DNA of 64,000 bases from Actinernus sp. WN-2022 (taxonomy: Eukaryota; Cnidaria; Anthozoa; Actiniaria; Actinernidae), in contig JAOWCC010000936.1 of the NCBI GenBank assembly GCA_030867875.1, positions 76,479,032 through 76,543,031 of the forward strand. Direction: 5' to 3'. Positions within the stretch are counted from its first letter, which is position 1. Each line of letters starts with the position of its first letter. Of the stretch, positions 46,001-52,719 are shown in pieces. The notes below the pieces were generated by a model. That model ran no database searches and had not been told where the DNA came from. It saw nothing but the letters and a program-made list of their open reading frames with translations. The position numbers were made by a program, and so were the translations under genes.

Positions 46001-49000
46001 TTGAAAATACAAAGACATAAAGCATTAGGTTCCTAAGCCATAATAGCTTTACAGTTCCAAACAACATGGCTGCAAAATGGCAGAATTTGTAGGGGTATTA
46101 ACACTTTTTTTTGTCAGGTCAGAGCCTTCTTTGTGTGAGTATTGGATACATTCCAATCTTGGTTTAATTTGTATCATTTATTTCAGTGTTTGCTCTTTGT
46201 ATAGGCAACCAGAAATGTGCTTGTCCGACGGACAAGTCATGCCAAAGATTTACTTGTCCGAATCAAATTTCTACTTGTCCGGGACAATCGGACATAGGTT
46301 TTGTCGCACCCTGAAAGGCATGAAATTATAAAATACAATGTAGGGGGAAAACCATTGGTGCCAGCAGGAACTCACAAACCCTCAATAAAACCTAGAACTT
46401 TAAACACAATAATTATTAGAGGTGGACCTGATTACAAATCAGGGGAGGGGTGGTAATTATTTTGTGCATGACATACATGTATTTGTTGGCCCTTAATTTT
46501 ATCTCTGCACAATTTTTTGGGGACTACATGTACATAAAGTATGCAAGCTGACTCCGCACAATTTTTTTCCATACTGATCGAACTATAGACAGTAATTTTC
46601 CTGAATCCACCTATGTTATTTCTCTAACCTTGTAAAAAAAAAATTGCCAAACAAATTTTGGCAAACAAATTGTTTTGGGGGCCTTTTTTCCTTGCACAAT
46701 TTTTTTGGGGACATTGCCGCCCCCCATCCCCCCTGATTCCTAATCCCCCCATAAGTACGTTATTGTATGCAGACAAACACAAACCTGTTTTTGATTGGTC
46801 CATTAAAAAGTGGATCAAATGCTTTGGCTTTACCTGTAAGAAATCAGTTTACTAGTTAAATACATTGTCTTTAAAAATTAATAGAGCTTGTAAACTCATT
46901 AGAGACTGGACCGACTATTTAATAAATGTACACAGTGATACAAGTACGAGTTTTCAAGATACTGTGGTCAAAACATTGTAGTGTGTGGTGTGAGGCTACC
47001 CAGAATGATTGAGTGCAGTGAGTAATTAAAAGTGAATTTCATATAAATGGAAGCAAGTGTCATAATAGCATGATTATAATTATTAGTTTAGCATTAATGG
47101 AAACTAAGCAGTGATAATAATGGACAATGTGCAGCAATCGAGTGCCAAGCATTAGCAAGCCAATTAGAATATAATAGAGCATCAGAGATTAAGTAAATAA
47201 CCAGGGTGTATGAGGAGAGTGATTAGAATGTAGATTGCTTTTTGTTATTCAGAGTTCAAGTGAAGATTCTGAGCATTACGTAGACTGTGTGGTTGAGAAA
47301 AGAAGGGACTGAGTATAATAATTTGCAATAAAGCAGTAAAATGAAGATTATCAGTTATTGTGATTCCTGTGACTGTGCCGGGAAAACACTCAGTGCAGAG
47401 GGGACAAAGGGGACAATTTGACCATATCACATTTTTACAAGTAACAAATGTTTTAAAGTGGGAATGCCACAATGGTGCAGCCTGGCTCATAAATGTACCT
47501 CATTTACATGGTCATGTCTTAATGGCACTTCTGCCACAGATATTAGTGAGAAGGTCTGTGAATTGTCTCAATCACTCCCATCCCTGGCACAGAATCGAAC
47601 AAGTGCTTGCATGATCCCATGCAGGTTGAGATTGGCAAGATTCTCCACCTCAATGGGTTGATCGATACAAGAACAATAACATCATAATGACACAAGCTCT
47701 AAGTGAGAACCAGGATAAACTCGTAACGGTATGAAACTCAAGCTGGTATCGTGTAAACACCTCCTATTAAGGCTCATACATGTACAAAAAATTGAATGTA
47801 TATACAGTACATCTGTAAATTTAGATCTAATTATAATTATTGTTCTTAATTCATTTTGAGAATCAACTGTTTTCCCTTTCAATAGCTGAGTACCAGGACT
47901 GTAGAAACTGCATGGTTTTACATGTATAAACACTGTTTGATCATACTAATTAATACTTAGAGTGGTTTTCAATTGAGTGTTGAAAATAATAAGTGATTAC
48001 TTTGGTTTTGTGTTTGCTTATAGCTTTTCTATTGGCTGTGAGAAAATTAATGTTTTCTATTTATCAGCCAATTAAGTTCTAAACTAAAACCAAATGCAAT
48101 CAGGTTCTGTTTTAGCGACAGTATCAACAATTTCATTTACTTTGCCTCATGATTGGTTCAAGTAAAACCAATTGTGAATTACTTCAGTTCGTGATTGGCT
48201 CATTGTGTTTTCACTTGCTCCTGTGATTGGCTATGTACATGTAATAAATACTTCAAATGGTTTTACTATAACACTCAACTGAAAACTGCTCCTATGAAAT
48301 TTGATTCAATTTTGTTTACCCACTGTTCTGACCAAACGAGCAAAAAGTCAGTATCATCCAATATTTGCTTTGTTTCTATAGCTAGCTATAGCTCACCCAT
48401 TTGTTTTATCTACATTCAGAAATGAGGTTCTGTAAGCTCTCTTGGCCAGTCTTTGCATATATGTTCTGGAAAAATCTATATCGATTTCTCAAAAAAACTT
48501 TAATACCAGTATTCCTATTTTGCACCAGATACATGTAAATAGCAGGAATCTACAAAATGTACTAAGTTCACCATAGATTAAACTTCACAGGTGTTTATTG
48601 GATGTGCTCTGAAGTATACAATAATTTCTTTCAAAATTTAGTCCATATATATGGACACTTCATCATTGCAAATTTTAATAGCCTTCTAATAATAGTTTTG
48701 GTGCTCCATTCATTCAGTTGGAAGCCTATAAAGAGAACAAGTTTTTACATGTACATATTTCAACAATTCTATGATTGTATTTCATTGTATTTCATAGTTA
48801 TCGACTTATGCATGTCAATTTCAAACCTGTGCATCACCCCTGGCAACCCCTGGGCATTTGACCAGTGGTTTGCTCCCGACAGTGGAGACGAGGCCCTCAG
48901 GGGTGGGCATTTGACAAACAGTGGGGGTAGGGGGTGGGGCATTTGATCCAGCATTCAAAATTCTTCTCAGAACGTTGGTGCAATGGGGAGTTGCGTGATT

Positions 49001-50777
49001 TTGAGGACAAGGATTTTGCCTTTGTAGAAGCCAGCTGGCTAGAGAGAAAGATGGCTTTAATTTATTCACTAAATATATCTGCCATGTTTTCACAAAAGGG
49101 GATCTTAGGTTCTAAGGCTCCTTTTATGAAAACATGGCAGATCTTGCACATGCTCTTAAGCATTAAAAGCCAGTAACTCGCGTTTTTGCCGTTTTCTTGA
49201 AAGGGCAAATACAAGTTTAAGACTTTTCTGAGCTTTCTTTCCAATAATTGATCTCCAGGTATTTTATGAGGGGGTGGGGGGTGGGGAGGAGTAGCTCAAA
49301 AAATTTCGCGAAAAATCAAGTTTGCCTGACGTATGGCGCAACGATTTGCTTAGTCAAAGATGTACATTTCCCACTGGGTCTGAGAAAAAAAGTGCATTTT
49401 TTGGATGAAAACGTTGAAAAGTGAATTACTGTTTTTTAAAGCCAACAGGTAGACATTAATTTACTTGTGTAACCTAAATTTCAAAGTGGCGCCATTTCTT
49501 GAGCTCTTAATGGATTTCAATGCACTACGTATACACGGCAATACAACGATCTCTTCCTGTAGATTAGTTTAATCCATGGCATTTTCCTGTGTTCGGAGTA
49601 AAAATACCAGAACATGGCCTTTTTCTAACCTAACCCTAACCTCTCAAATAAAGAAATTATGGGATAGATCTAACACAAGTAAATTATGGGATAGAAAGAC
49701 CAGAAAAGTCTTAAACTGTCATTTGCCCTTTCAAGGAAATGGCAAAAACACGAGTTCCTGGCTTTTAAAGCTAAAGGCACACAAGATCTGCCATGTTTTC
49801 ACAAAAGGGGATCTTAGGTTCTAAGGCTCCTTTTGTGAAAACATGGCAGATATATATATACATATATATTTATGTTAACTAATTTGTTTGCTTTTATATA
49901 TACATACTTTGACAGACTGTGGGTTTGAACATGCCGTGACAGCATGTTTTTTATGTTATTAAAACATAAATGAAAGATTGACTGACACATTATAAATTCA
50001 TGCAATTAATTCCAATTCGATCTGAGGATTAGCCGGGTCCTGACTTTGATCAGCCCCCATAGTTTTTTCCAGGTGTCGTTAGAGTTTCATAACTTGGTCC
50101 GGTACGTTGTTCAAAGGGTCGATCCACTGGATGTTAGATGTATACTTATCCGGTCGATTAACCGAACCCAACTTTTAATAAACTTAGACTTATTTTATAT
50201 ACTGTATTCTCTGATCTGAAAGATTATAGCCGCGTCATAATATTCAAACCATAAATTGATTTCAGCCAGGAACACTCCACGGAGAGTTTATATCCAAGAT
50301 TCCAAGAATACAGAAGGCGGTAAATATCAATTCTGGTAAATTTTGCACGATATTTAATACTGTACAGAAAATGTAACAAAACTATGTCCAGAAGAAGGAA
50401 CGGCAGACTGCGAATTCTTGCTAAAGGCACTCTTCAGAATATCAGAATATCGAAACTCTAAACAAACAAAACTCAAATGCACAAATAAATTTGGTAAATT
50501 TGACCTTGGGCTTGGGAGCTCTTCGGCTTGATTCAAGACCAAGTGCCTCGCTTAGTTCATATTTTCAACACAGCCAGCCACTATAGGGCGATTCAAGAAT
50601 AGCGACTTTCATTCTTCCTTTAACTTTCAGTGGCTCCCTTTAAGCTTACCGACTACCTAAAATACGATGTAGCTTCTTTATGGGCGACACTGTGTTTTTT
50701 TCCTTACCCCATTTTCCTGCGTCTTTCATCTCGATATCTTGGTCGCCATCACTGGTTTTCTTGCCACAACATCCCAT
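15952..50777 (-). CDS. SLC44A2/4/5-like: Choline-transporter-like protein, SLC44A family (27 coding exons, 700 aa)
   Basis: SLC44 proteins are multipass membrane carriers for choline and, in some members, related cations or thiamine pyrophosphate. Exons (5' to 3'): 50777-50708, 46833-46785, 45443-45370, 42475-42394, 36895-36799, 35235-35131, 34181-34121, 32325-32214, 31725-31683, 29646-29606, 27768-27718, 27428-27367, 26591-26469, 25257-25158, 24781-24689, 23645-23564, 23054-22987, 22885-22756, 21436-21390, 20667-20573, 20092-20050, 19066-18997, 18401-18328, 17371-17301, 17149-17085, 16626-16542, 16061-15952. All introns are GT-AG, phases match, and the sum is 2,103 nt. Family signatures include FDPxFxGPIxx[10 protein letters not shown] with TM1, a large extracellular loop with Cys and sequons, [40 protein letters not shown], and EDLERNDGS at the C-tail. 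The tail resembles SLC44A2/4/5 more than A1, although the MGCC start (possible myristoylation and palmitoylation) recalls A1. Length is normal for the family. The gene appears intact; introns carry many insertions. Confidence 0.93.
16542..16626 (-). CDS. SLC44A-like coding exon 26 (last membrane helix)
   Basis: This 85-nt exon encodes the last TM and [14 protein letters not shown]. Acceptor CTTGTAG, donor GTAAGT; it leaves in phase 1. Confidence 0.92.
17085..17149 (-). CDS. SLC44A-like coding exon 25
   Basis: This 65-nt exon encodes [18 protein letters not shown]. Acceptor CTTCCCAG, donor GTAAGT; it leaves in phase 0. Confidence 0.9.
17301..17371 (-). CDS. SLC44A-like coding exon 24
   Basis: This 71-nt exon encodes [20 protein letters not shown]. 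Acceptor CATTGACAG, donor GTAAGC; it leaves in phase 1. Confidence 0.9.
17621..17947. repeat. 35-bp minisatellite, nine units, in SLC44A intron 23
   Basis: Units begin at about 17621, 17655, 17691, 17727, 17762, 17797, 17832, 17868 and 17902, with the consensus gttagcgacataacctgagc followed by aactctttcacagc. Two unit types alternate (one has aacatatcctgaac), so units 2-4 match units 6-8 better than their neighbours. Confidence 0.9.
17997..18281. mobile_element. 285-bp inverted-repeat element (MITE) in SLC44A intron 23
   Basis: Arms of about 65 bp start at catatgtcgg on the left and end in its near complement on the right; both arms contain gtcccagatgttcccg. The centre holds a 10-bp tandem ggtcgccgat (18,161-18,202). 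Confidence 0.75.
18328..18401 (-). CDS. SLC44A-like coding exon 23
   Basis: This 74-nt exon encodes [20 protein letters not shown]. Acceptor TTTTCTCAG, donor GTAAGA; it leaves in phase 2. Confidence 0.92.
18466..18735. repeat. Dispersed repeat, copy A (interrupted by the MITE)
   Basis: It matches the reverse complement of 24,802-24,925, sharing for example gtatgctttccaggta and attcgagtggatgaaaaat. Confidence 0.8.
18571..18708. mobile_element. 138-bp MITE with 7-bp target duplication and an empty-site copy in the window
   Basis: The inverted repeat ttacccnaggtacgag continues into a ctctctctgca arm. gcaaaga flanks both sides (18,564-18,570 and 18,709-18,715). The surrounding repeat is also present, without the insertion, at 24,802-24,925 (opposite orientation), confirming the boundaries. 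Confidence 0.88.
18997..19066 (-). CDS. SLC44A-like coding exon 22
   Basis: This 70-nt exon encodes [20 protein letters not shown], the Cys-rich cytosolic segment of the family. Acceptor CCCTGCAG, donor GTGTGG; it leaves in phase 0. Confidence 0.88.
19291..19782. repeat. Repeat bounded by a poly-G run and a poly-C run
   Basis: The left end is a G run (to about 19,316) then tactcc. The right end is ggagta then a C run of about 27 (19,754-19,780), making inverted G-rich termini. The interior repeats the motif tctggaacagggta, exact or degenerate, at least six times. Confidence 0.75.
19866..19912 (-). repeat. SINE tail fragment
   Basis: It shares tccttatccgagaagacg and aaggtctaaccat with the SINE at 27,100-27,280. 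Confidence 0.5.
20050..20092 (-). CDS. SLC44A-like coding exon 21
   Basis: This short 43-nt exon encodes [15 protein letters not shown]. Acceptor ATTTTCCAG, donor GTGAGT; it leaves in phase 2. Confidence 0.85.
20573..20667 (-). CDS. SLC44A-like coding exon 20
   Basis: This 95-nt exon encodes [20 protein letters not shown], one of the most conserved SLC44 stretches. Acceptor TTAACACAG, donor GTAAAC; it leaves in phase 1. Confidence 0.92.
21390..21436 (-). CDS. SLC44A-like coding exon 19
   Basis: This 47-nt exon encodes [16 protein letters not shown], a conserved cytosolic loop. Acceptor TTCCCTCAG, donor GTATGT; it leaves in phase 2. Confidence 0.88.
21681..22221. mobile_element. Inverted-repeat element, copy 1, split by a nested MULE-type element
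   Basis: The ends are agtggttttctattgagtgt and its complement. Internal sequence matches the reverse complement of the copy at 47,961-48,290. Its middle is interrupted by 21,836-22,153. Confidence 0.8.
21836..22153. mobile_element. 318-bp MULE-type non-autonomous element with 9-bp target duplication
   Basis: The terminal inverted repeats are about 75 bp, starting ttccctgctagcagaggtct. gaataacta flanks both sides (21,827-21,835 and 22,154-22,162). A 9-bp duplication and long inverted repeats are typical of Mutator-like elements. The same terminal sequence is found at 52,118-52,608. Confidence 0.85.
22756..22885 (-). CDS. SLC44A-like coding exon 18
   Basis: This 130-nt exon encodes [20 protein letters not shown]. 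The acceptor is TTTAG at 22,886-22,890; a nearer CAG at about 22,868 is rejected because it breaks the frame. Donor GTGAGT; it leaves in phase 0. Confidence 0.87.
22987..23054 (-). CDS. SLC44A-like coding exon 17
   Basis: This 68-nt exon encodes [18 protein letters not shown] with two sequons. Acceptor TCTCCACAG, donor GTAAGA; it leaves in phase 2. Confidence 0.87.
23564..23645 (-). CDS. SLC44A-like coding exon 16
   Basis: This 82-nt exon is an extracellular loop with [18 protein letters not shown] and an NGT sequon. Acceptor TTGTTCAG, donor GTAGGT; it leaves in phase 0. Confidence 0.85.
24330..24620. repeat. Dispersed repeat family, copy A
   Basis: It shares long stretches with 25,680-25,990 (tttcctttataaaat, atcaaaacgtaaat, agttcaagagca, ccaatcagag). 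Confidence 0.75.
24689..24781 (-). CDS. SLC44A-like coding exon 15 (TM5)
   Basis: This 93-nt exon encodes [17 protein letters not shown]. Acceptor TTTCCACAG, donor GTATCC (weaker but required by frame); it leaves in phase 2. Confidence 0.85.
24802..24925. repeat. Dispersed repeat, copy B (uninterrupted)
   Basis: It is the reverse complement of the 18.5-kb repeat and keeps the single target site tggcaaagattcgag as its complement. Confidence 0.8.
25158..25257 (-). CDS. SLC44A-like coding exon 14 (TM4 and family signature)
   Basis: This 100-nt exon encodes a membrane helix followed by [16 protein letters not shown], a strongly conserved SLC44 segment. Acceptor CTCCTGTAG, donor GTAAGC; it leaves in phase 2. 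Confidence 0.92.
25680..25990. repeat. Dispersed repeat family, copy B
   Basis: This is the diverged second copy of the 24.3-kb repeat in the same orientation, 1.3 kb away in the next intron. The ends both contain tagagtta-tagaaaca-type sequence in opposite senses, suggesting inverted termini. Confidence 0.7.
26330..26351. repeat. Poly-G tract (22 G)
   Basis: An uninterrupted G run is followed by further G-rich sequence. It may form a quadruplex, and assembly errors are possible here. Confidence 0.9.
26469..26591 (-). CDS. SLC44A-like coding exon 13
   Basis: This 123-nt exon encodes an extracellular or juxtamembrane segment with an NAT sequon and ANTWYWL at its end. Acceptor ATCCCAG, donor GTAAGT; phase 1 at both ends. 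Confidence 0.88.
27100..27280 (-). repeat. tRNA-derived SINE, reverse orientation
   Basis: On the minus strand it starts with an A-box-like taagctcagtggttaa, then ggtcgatggttc, a body with actcagggtctttaaataac, and a tail containing atggttagacctttgc. Family members lie at 12,105 (fragment) and 19,866 (tail). Confidence 0.65.
27367..27428 (-). CDS. SLC44A-like coding exon 12 (TM3)
   Basis: This 62-nt exon encodes [20 protein letters not shown]. Acceptor TTGTGCAG, donor GTAAGT; it leaves in phase 1. Confidence 0.88.
27718..27768 (-). CDS. SLC44A-like coding exon 11 (TM2)
   Basis: This 51-nt exon encodes [17 protein letters not shown]. Acceptor TGATTGCAG, donor GTAAGT; it leaves in phase 2. 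Confidence 0.88.
28195..28505 (+). repeat. 3' end of a non-LTR retrotransposon (LINE)
   Basis: Translation gives an [24 protein letters not shown] C-terminus followed by [11 protein letters not shown], then a 3' UTR ending in gcgctttataaatg and a TTATT microsatellite. This is typical of CR1/L2-like elements. Confidence 0.65.
28759..29372. repeat. Three about 60-bp tandem units, the first split by a MITE
   Basis: Units containing ctaagcagtaa and aacctgtttta lie at about 28,759-28,814, 29,249-29,311 and 29,312-29,372. The inverted-repeat element 28,815-29,241 sits between the first and second. Confidence 0.75.
28815..29241. mobile_element. About 427-bp inverted-repeat element (MITE)
   Basis: The left end is ggccagtaacaaaacgagc and the right end is its complement, with about 37 bp of similarity continuing through the ggactggga motif. 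There is no coding potential. Confidence 0.75.
29606..29646 (-). CDS. SLC44A-like coding exon 10
   Basis: This short 41-nt exon encodes [13 protein letters not shown], the entry to TM2. Of two overlapping donors, GTATGT (not GTGTAT) is chosen because only it keeps the frame into exon 11. Confidence 0.82.
29719..29924. mobile_element. MITE family copy 1 (tagagca...tgctcta)
   Basis: The ends tagagcacatttt and aaatct-agatctgctcta are inverted. The interior shares aaaaacaatgggaaaccat with 35,519-35,706 and a fragment at 34,983. Confidence 0.8.
31683..31725 (-). CDS. SLC44A-like coding exon 9
   Basis: This short 43-nt exon encodes [15 protein letters not shown]. Acceptor TCATTTAG, donor GTATAT; it leaves in phase 0. 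Small size makes it easy for gene finders to miss. Confidence 0.82.
32214..32325 (-). CDS. SLC44A-like coding exon 8
   Basis: This 112-nt exon encodes [12 protein letters not shown] and an NVT sequon in the extracellular loop. Acceptor ATTTTCAG, donor GTAAGT; it leaves in phase 2. Confidence 0.88.
34121..34181 (-). CDS. SLC44A-like coding exon 7
   Basis: This 61-nt exon encodes [14 protein letters not shown]. Acceptor CATCAACAG, donor GTAAGA; it leaves in phase 1. Confidence 0.88.
34332..34540 (+). pseudogene. Non-LTR reverse transcriptase fragment in SLC44A intron 6
   Basis: The frame contains [20 protein letters not shown], matching the first catalytic block of LINE reverse transcriptase (the Asp of TDF-KGF). 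Only this block is left. Confidence 0.65.
34983..35040. repeat. Fragment of the tagagca MITE family
   Basis: It shares tgtaatttgattggatcagc and the following acaatggg with the copies at 29.7 and 35.5 kb; both ends are missing. Confidence 0.65.
35131..35235 (-). CDS. SLC44A-like coding exon 6
   Basis: This 105-nt exon is phase 0 at both ends. It encodes [14 protein letters not shown] with conserved loop cysteines and an NSS sequon. Donor GTAGGT. Confidence 0.9.
35519..35706. mobile_element. MITE family copy 2, 188 bp
   Basis: It has near-perfect inverted ends of about 37 bp (tagagcagattt, then gagtggnacaaactacagca). It is the best preserved of the three family members in the window. Confidence 0.85.
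35941..35955. repeat. Poly-G tract (15 G)
   Basis: A G run in an intron, followed by A/G-rich sequence. Confidence 0.85.
36799..36895 (-). CDS. SLC44A-like coding exon 5
   Basis: This 97-nt exon encodes [17 protein letters not shown] in the extracellular loop. Acceptor TTTCTGCAG, donor GTAATA; it leaves in phase 0. Confidence 0.9.
37290..37765. repeat. About 150-bp tandem repeat, three diverged units, in SLC44A intron 4
   Basis: The phrase tca-gtgatctaaatttagtga recurs at about 37,314, 37,468 and 37,617, each followed by aaaaaccctaa, gttagggtg and agttcacaggac. The period is 149-154 bp. Confidence 0.8.
38826..39290. repeat. Pair of diverged direct repeats about 340 bp apart
   Basis: The blocks at 38,826-38,960 and 39,165-39,290 share acgggccaagattgtgtg, then a degenerate segment, then actgtgttgtcaagactc. 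Confidence 0.7.
39540..40060 (+). repeat. LINE 3' end (degraded)
   Basis: A frame resembling [18 protein letters not shown] is followed by a 3' region ending gcgctacataaatcgattattgtt, like the copy at 28.2-28.5 kb. Confidence 0.5.
41607..41716 (+). repeat. tRNA-derived SINE with A-rich tail
   Basis: It has a perfect A box (tggcgcagttgg) and a perfect B box (ggttcgagtcc) at tRNA spacing, but acceptor arms do not pair and the T stem is weak. An A-rich tail follows. This fits a SINE head or tRNA pseudogene rather than a functional tRNA. Confidence 0.65.
41971..42084. repeat. 19-bp tandem repeat, six units
   Basis: gaactggttt starts at 41971, 41990, 42009, 42028, 42047 and 42066, spaced exactly 19 bp. 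A reverse-oriented relative lies at about 37,130-37,175. Confidence 0.9.
42394..42475 (-). CDS. SLC44A-like coding exon 4
   Basis: This 82-nt exon is the start of the extracellular loop and contains [13 protein letters not shown]. Acceptor ATATTGCAG, donor GTAAGT; it leaves in phase 2. Confidence 0.9.
42476..45369. other. SLC44A intron 3
   Basis: Contains the element at 44,419-44,630, a hairpin at about 44,757-44,804 (gtatcagacatata), and diverged AT-rich DNA. Confidence 0.6.
44419..44630. mobile_element. 212-bp inverted-repeat element
   Basis: Arms of about 60 bp start with caactgacacaagttt and end with its complement; inner arms contain aaattgaagccattat. No clear target duplication is seen. 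Confidence 0.7.
45370..45443 (-). CDS. SLC44A-like coding exon 3 (TM1)
   Basis: This 74-nt exon encodes [18 protein letters not shown] and the rest of TM1. Acceptor CACTTCCAG, donor GTAAAT; it leaves in phase 1. Confidence 0.9.
46785..46833 (-). CDS. SLC44A-like coding exon 2
   Basis: This 49-nt exon enters in phase 1 and leaves in phase 2. It encodes [16 protein letters not shown], the conserved cytosolic segment before the first membrane helix. Acceptor TTCTTACAG, donor GTTTGT. Confidence 0.9.
47961..48290. mobile_element. Inverted-repeat element, copy 2 (uninterrupted)
   Basis: The ends are agtggttttcaattgagtgt and its near complement. The body is the reverse complement of copy 1 (21,681-22,221), without the nested insertion. 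Several attggct/ccaat boxes lie inside. Confidence 0.8.
49079..49850. repeat. Large inverted repeat whose two ends are each a 62-bp palindrome
   Basis: A 62-bp palindrome (ctgccatgttttcaca, then aggggatcttaggttc) occurs at about 49,079-49,141 and 49,788-49,850. The sequences inside them (49,142-49,240 and 49,685-49,787) are reverse complements of each other. Confidence 0.75.
50708..50777 (-). CDS. SLC44A-like coding exon 1
   Basis: ATG at 50,775-50,777 begins [17 protein letters not shown]. It has 70 coding nt and ends in phase 1 before GTAAGG. Gly2-Cys3-Cys4 is a possible lipidation site. The 5' UTR extends to higher coordinates; its limit is not visible. Confidence 0.85.
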
Positions 50778-51919
50778 GTTTAAGACAGACCAAGGCCAAG
50801 GGCGATCAAATCCGAGCAGAAAATATAGTAATCAAATCCTGGACAGTACTGAGTATCTTTCTAGAAACCCATAACTTTCCTTGACCTGGGGCTGGGAAAG
50901 ATTTAAACGTTATGTAAAGTGTCGTCCGAATGAAGACTGTCATGATCCCGTGGGGAGTATACAGAAACAACGTCTTTTTCTTTAAATACTACATCACCAT
51001 TGGTTAAAACAGCCACGTGACTGGCATTCTATACGGTTGTGGTGGCAACTACAACCACATTGAAAAGAATGAAAATTAAATAATTGCGGTTTCTCGGAAG
51101 GAATAACAAAAGTGAGATTCTTTACACATACACACATACATCTTAATTACCAACTCCTCGTAGGGGCTTTATCATACATTCACCTTTTTAATACCGTATA
51201 TATTGATGAAAAACAAAATCATTCAGTTTAATATCAGTACAAATTTTATAAGCGGACATGGACAACCGATAATGGAAAGGACGCTGCACACACACAAAAA
51301 AGATTTGGAAAAATTGGAATAGGACTTTGAAAGTCTGTAAGCTACCAAAATGAGGTCGATATCGGATTTGAATGTTTTCTGTTTAGATCTAGTCTCCTTT
51401 GCAGCCGTTCTTAATGTCAGTCCGACACTAAGAACTAGTTTAGATCGTAATTAAAAATATTGTTGTTGCCTCTGATCTATTTCAGTTCCCGTTAGAAATT
51501 TAGTCTGTTATTGTAATCGGTATCTACGCAACATGTACGTCACAACCTAAACAGCCACAATACTATCGCGGAACTGGTCACGGCTGAACTTAACTTGGAC
51601 CTATTAAAGTGCCTATTAGCCCTAGGAAAACAAAATGATCATTGTAGTTTGTCAATATATAATATTATATTATATTAGCGTAACCGATGTCCTGTATAGG
51701 ATAAGGGCTGGTAATAAACTTATGTCTAGTCTATGTCATACATACATAGTTTATTTTGATACGCTAGCCACTGACAACTTAAAATACGCTGAATTCAAAA
51801 GAAAAGAAGTTAAAACGAAGTATATGTACATTTAAAATTAGAAGATACATATAAAATAAAAATATAAAATAAAACTGCTATCAGCATAACTCAGAATCAG
51901 ATAAGGAGACAATTTTACC
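50778..51919. other. SLC44A upstream region
   Basis: It probably includes the 5' UTR and promoter. No ORF or repeat with clear support is seen. Confidence 0.45.
51014..51019. promoter_or_regulatory. CACGTG E-box upstream of SLC44A exon 1
   Basis: A perfect CACGTG palindrome lies 237 bp upstream of the start codon, next to an attggtt (inverted CCAAT-like) motif at about 51,000. The transcription start is not known. Confidence 0.3.
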
Positions 51920-52050
51920 TTTAAAGAATGCCAATCAGGATTAATCCTTTGCGAGCTTGAACAATAGAAAATGGCGATTGTAACGGTTTGCTATTGTTCA
52001 AATGTAAACACCGGCTTGCAAAGCATTAATCCTGATTGGCATTCTTTAAA
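51920..52050. mobile_element. 131-bp inverted-repeat element
   Basis: The ends tttaaagaatgccaatcagg and its complement extend about 30 bp; the inner arms contain gaacaatag and ctattgttc. Confidence 0.75.
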
Positions 52051-52117
52051 TTGCCGTAATATTTGTTACTATCACTAATTTCGGTAAAATAATTTCTTAA
52101 GTAGGGTGCGACTTGGT

Positions 52118-52608
52118 AACCCTGCTAGCAGAGGTTCTTTTCTCTTACCCTCTCTCCAGCTCCACTAACGAGGGAGAAAAGAACCTCCGCCACGATCCGA
52201 TCTCGCCGGCTCCAGGTTTTTGGAGGTAAGTCACATGACTAACCGGTTTAAAAAAAACAGTTTAAAAACCGGTTTCTCGAGGTCGACGTCACACGCACAT
52301 GACTTGTTTGTAGTCTCAAGATGGCATCTGTTTTTGGAGTGAACATGAGCGTGAGCGAGTTCGAAGTAGCGTTAAAAGCAGCTGTGTCAAACCTCAATGA
52401 AAGCAACACCACTCTCGACGAAGGAAATTTATTTTATTTTTCTCACGCCTTCTCTTGCCGTTAACAATAGGAAATTTACAATGTTTACCGTCTCGTTTTT
52501 CTCGACCAATGGAAATCCAGATACCGTGGCGCATGCTCAACAGAAAACCGTTCGGTTCTTTTCTCCCTCGTTAGTGGAGCTGGAGAGAGAACCTCTGCTA
52601 GCAGGGTT
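52118..52608. mobile_element. 491-bp MULE-type element with 9-bp target duplication
   Basis: It has inverted repeats starting aaccctgctagcagaggttc. cgacttggt flanks both sides (52,109-52,117 and 52,609-52,617). Terminal sequence is shared with 21,836-22,153. Inside, from 52,322, a frame begins MASVFGVNMSVSEFEVALKA; it is short (about 48 codons) and of unknown origin. Confidence 0.85.
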
Positions 52609-52719
52609 CGACTTGGTTTGTATGCGCCTTACTTGGAGAGTTTTCCATTCTAAAGAATCAAGTACCGGCTCAGCTGATCGTATGTCACAATTTAATTTGT
52701 ACTAGTTATGATGACTCTT

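Larger units (their letters stand above)
46834..50707. other. SLC44A intron 1
   Basis: Contains the elements at 47,961-48,290 and 49,079-49,850 and otherwise AT-rich DNA. No additional exon of the gene is required by the reading frame. Confidence 0.6.

Noticed and set aside
45900..46320. Repeated acttgtccg/cttgtcc motifs as a regulatory array
   Set aside because: The spacing is irregular and the motif short; probably a degraded repeat, not enough to call.
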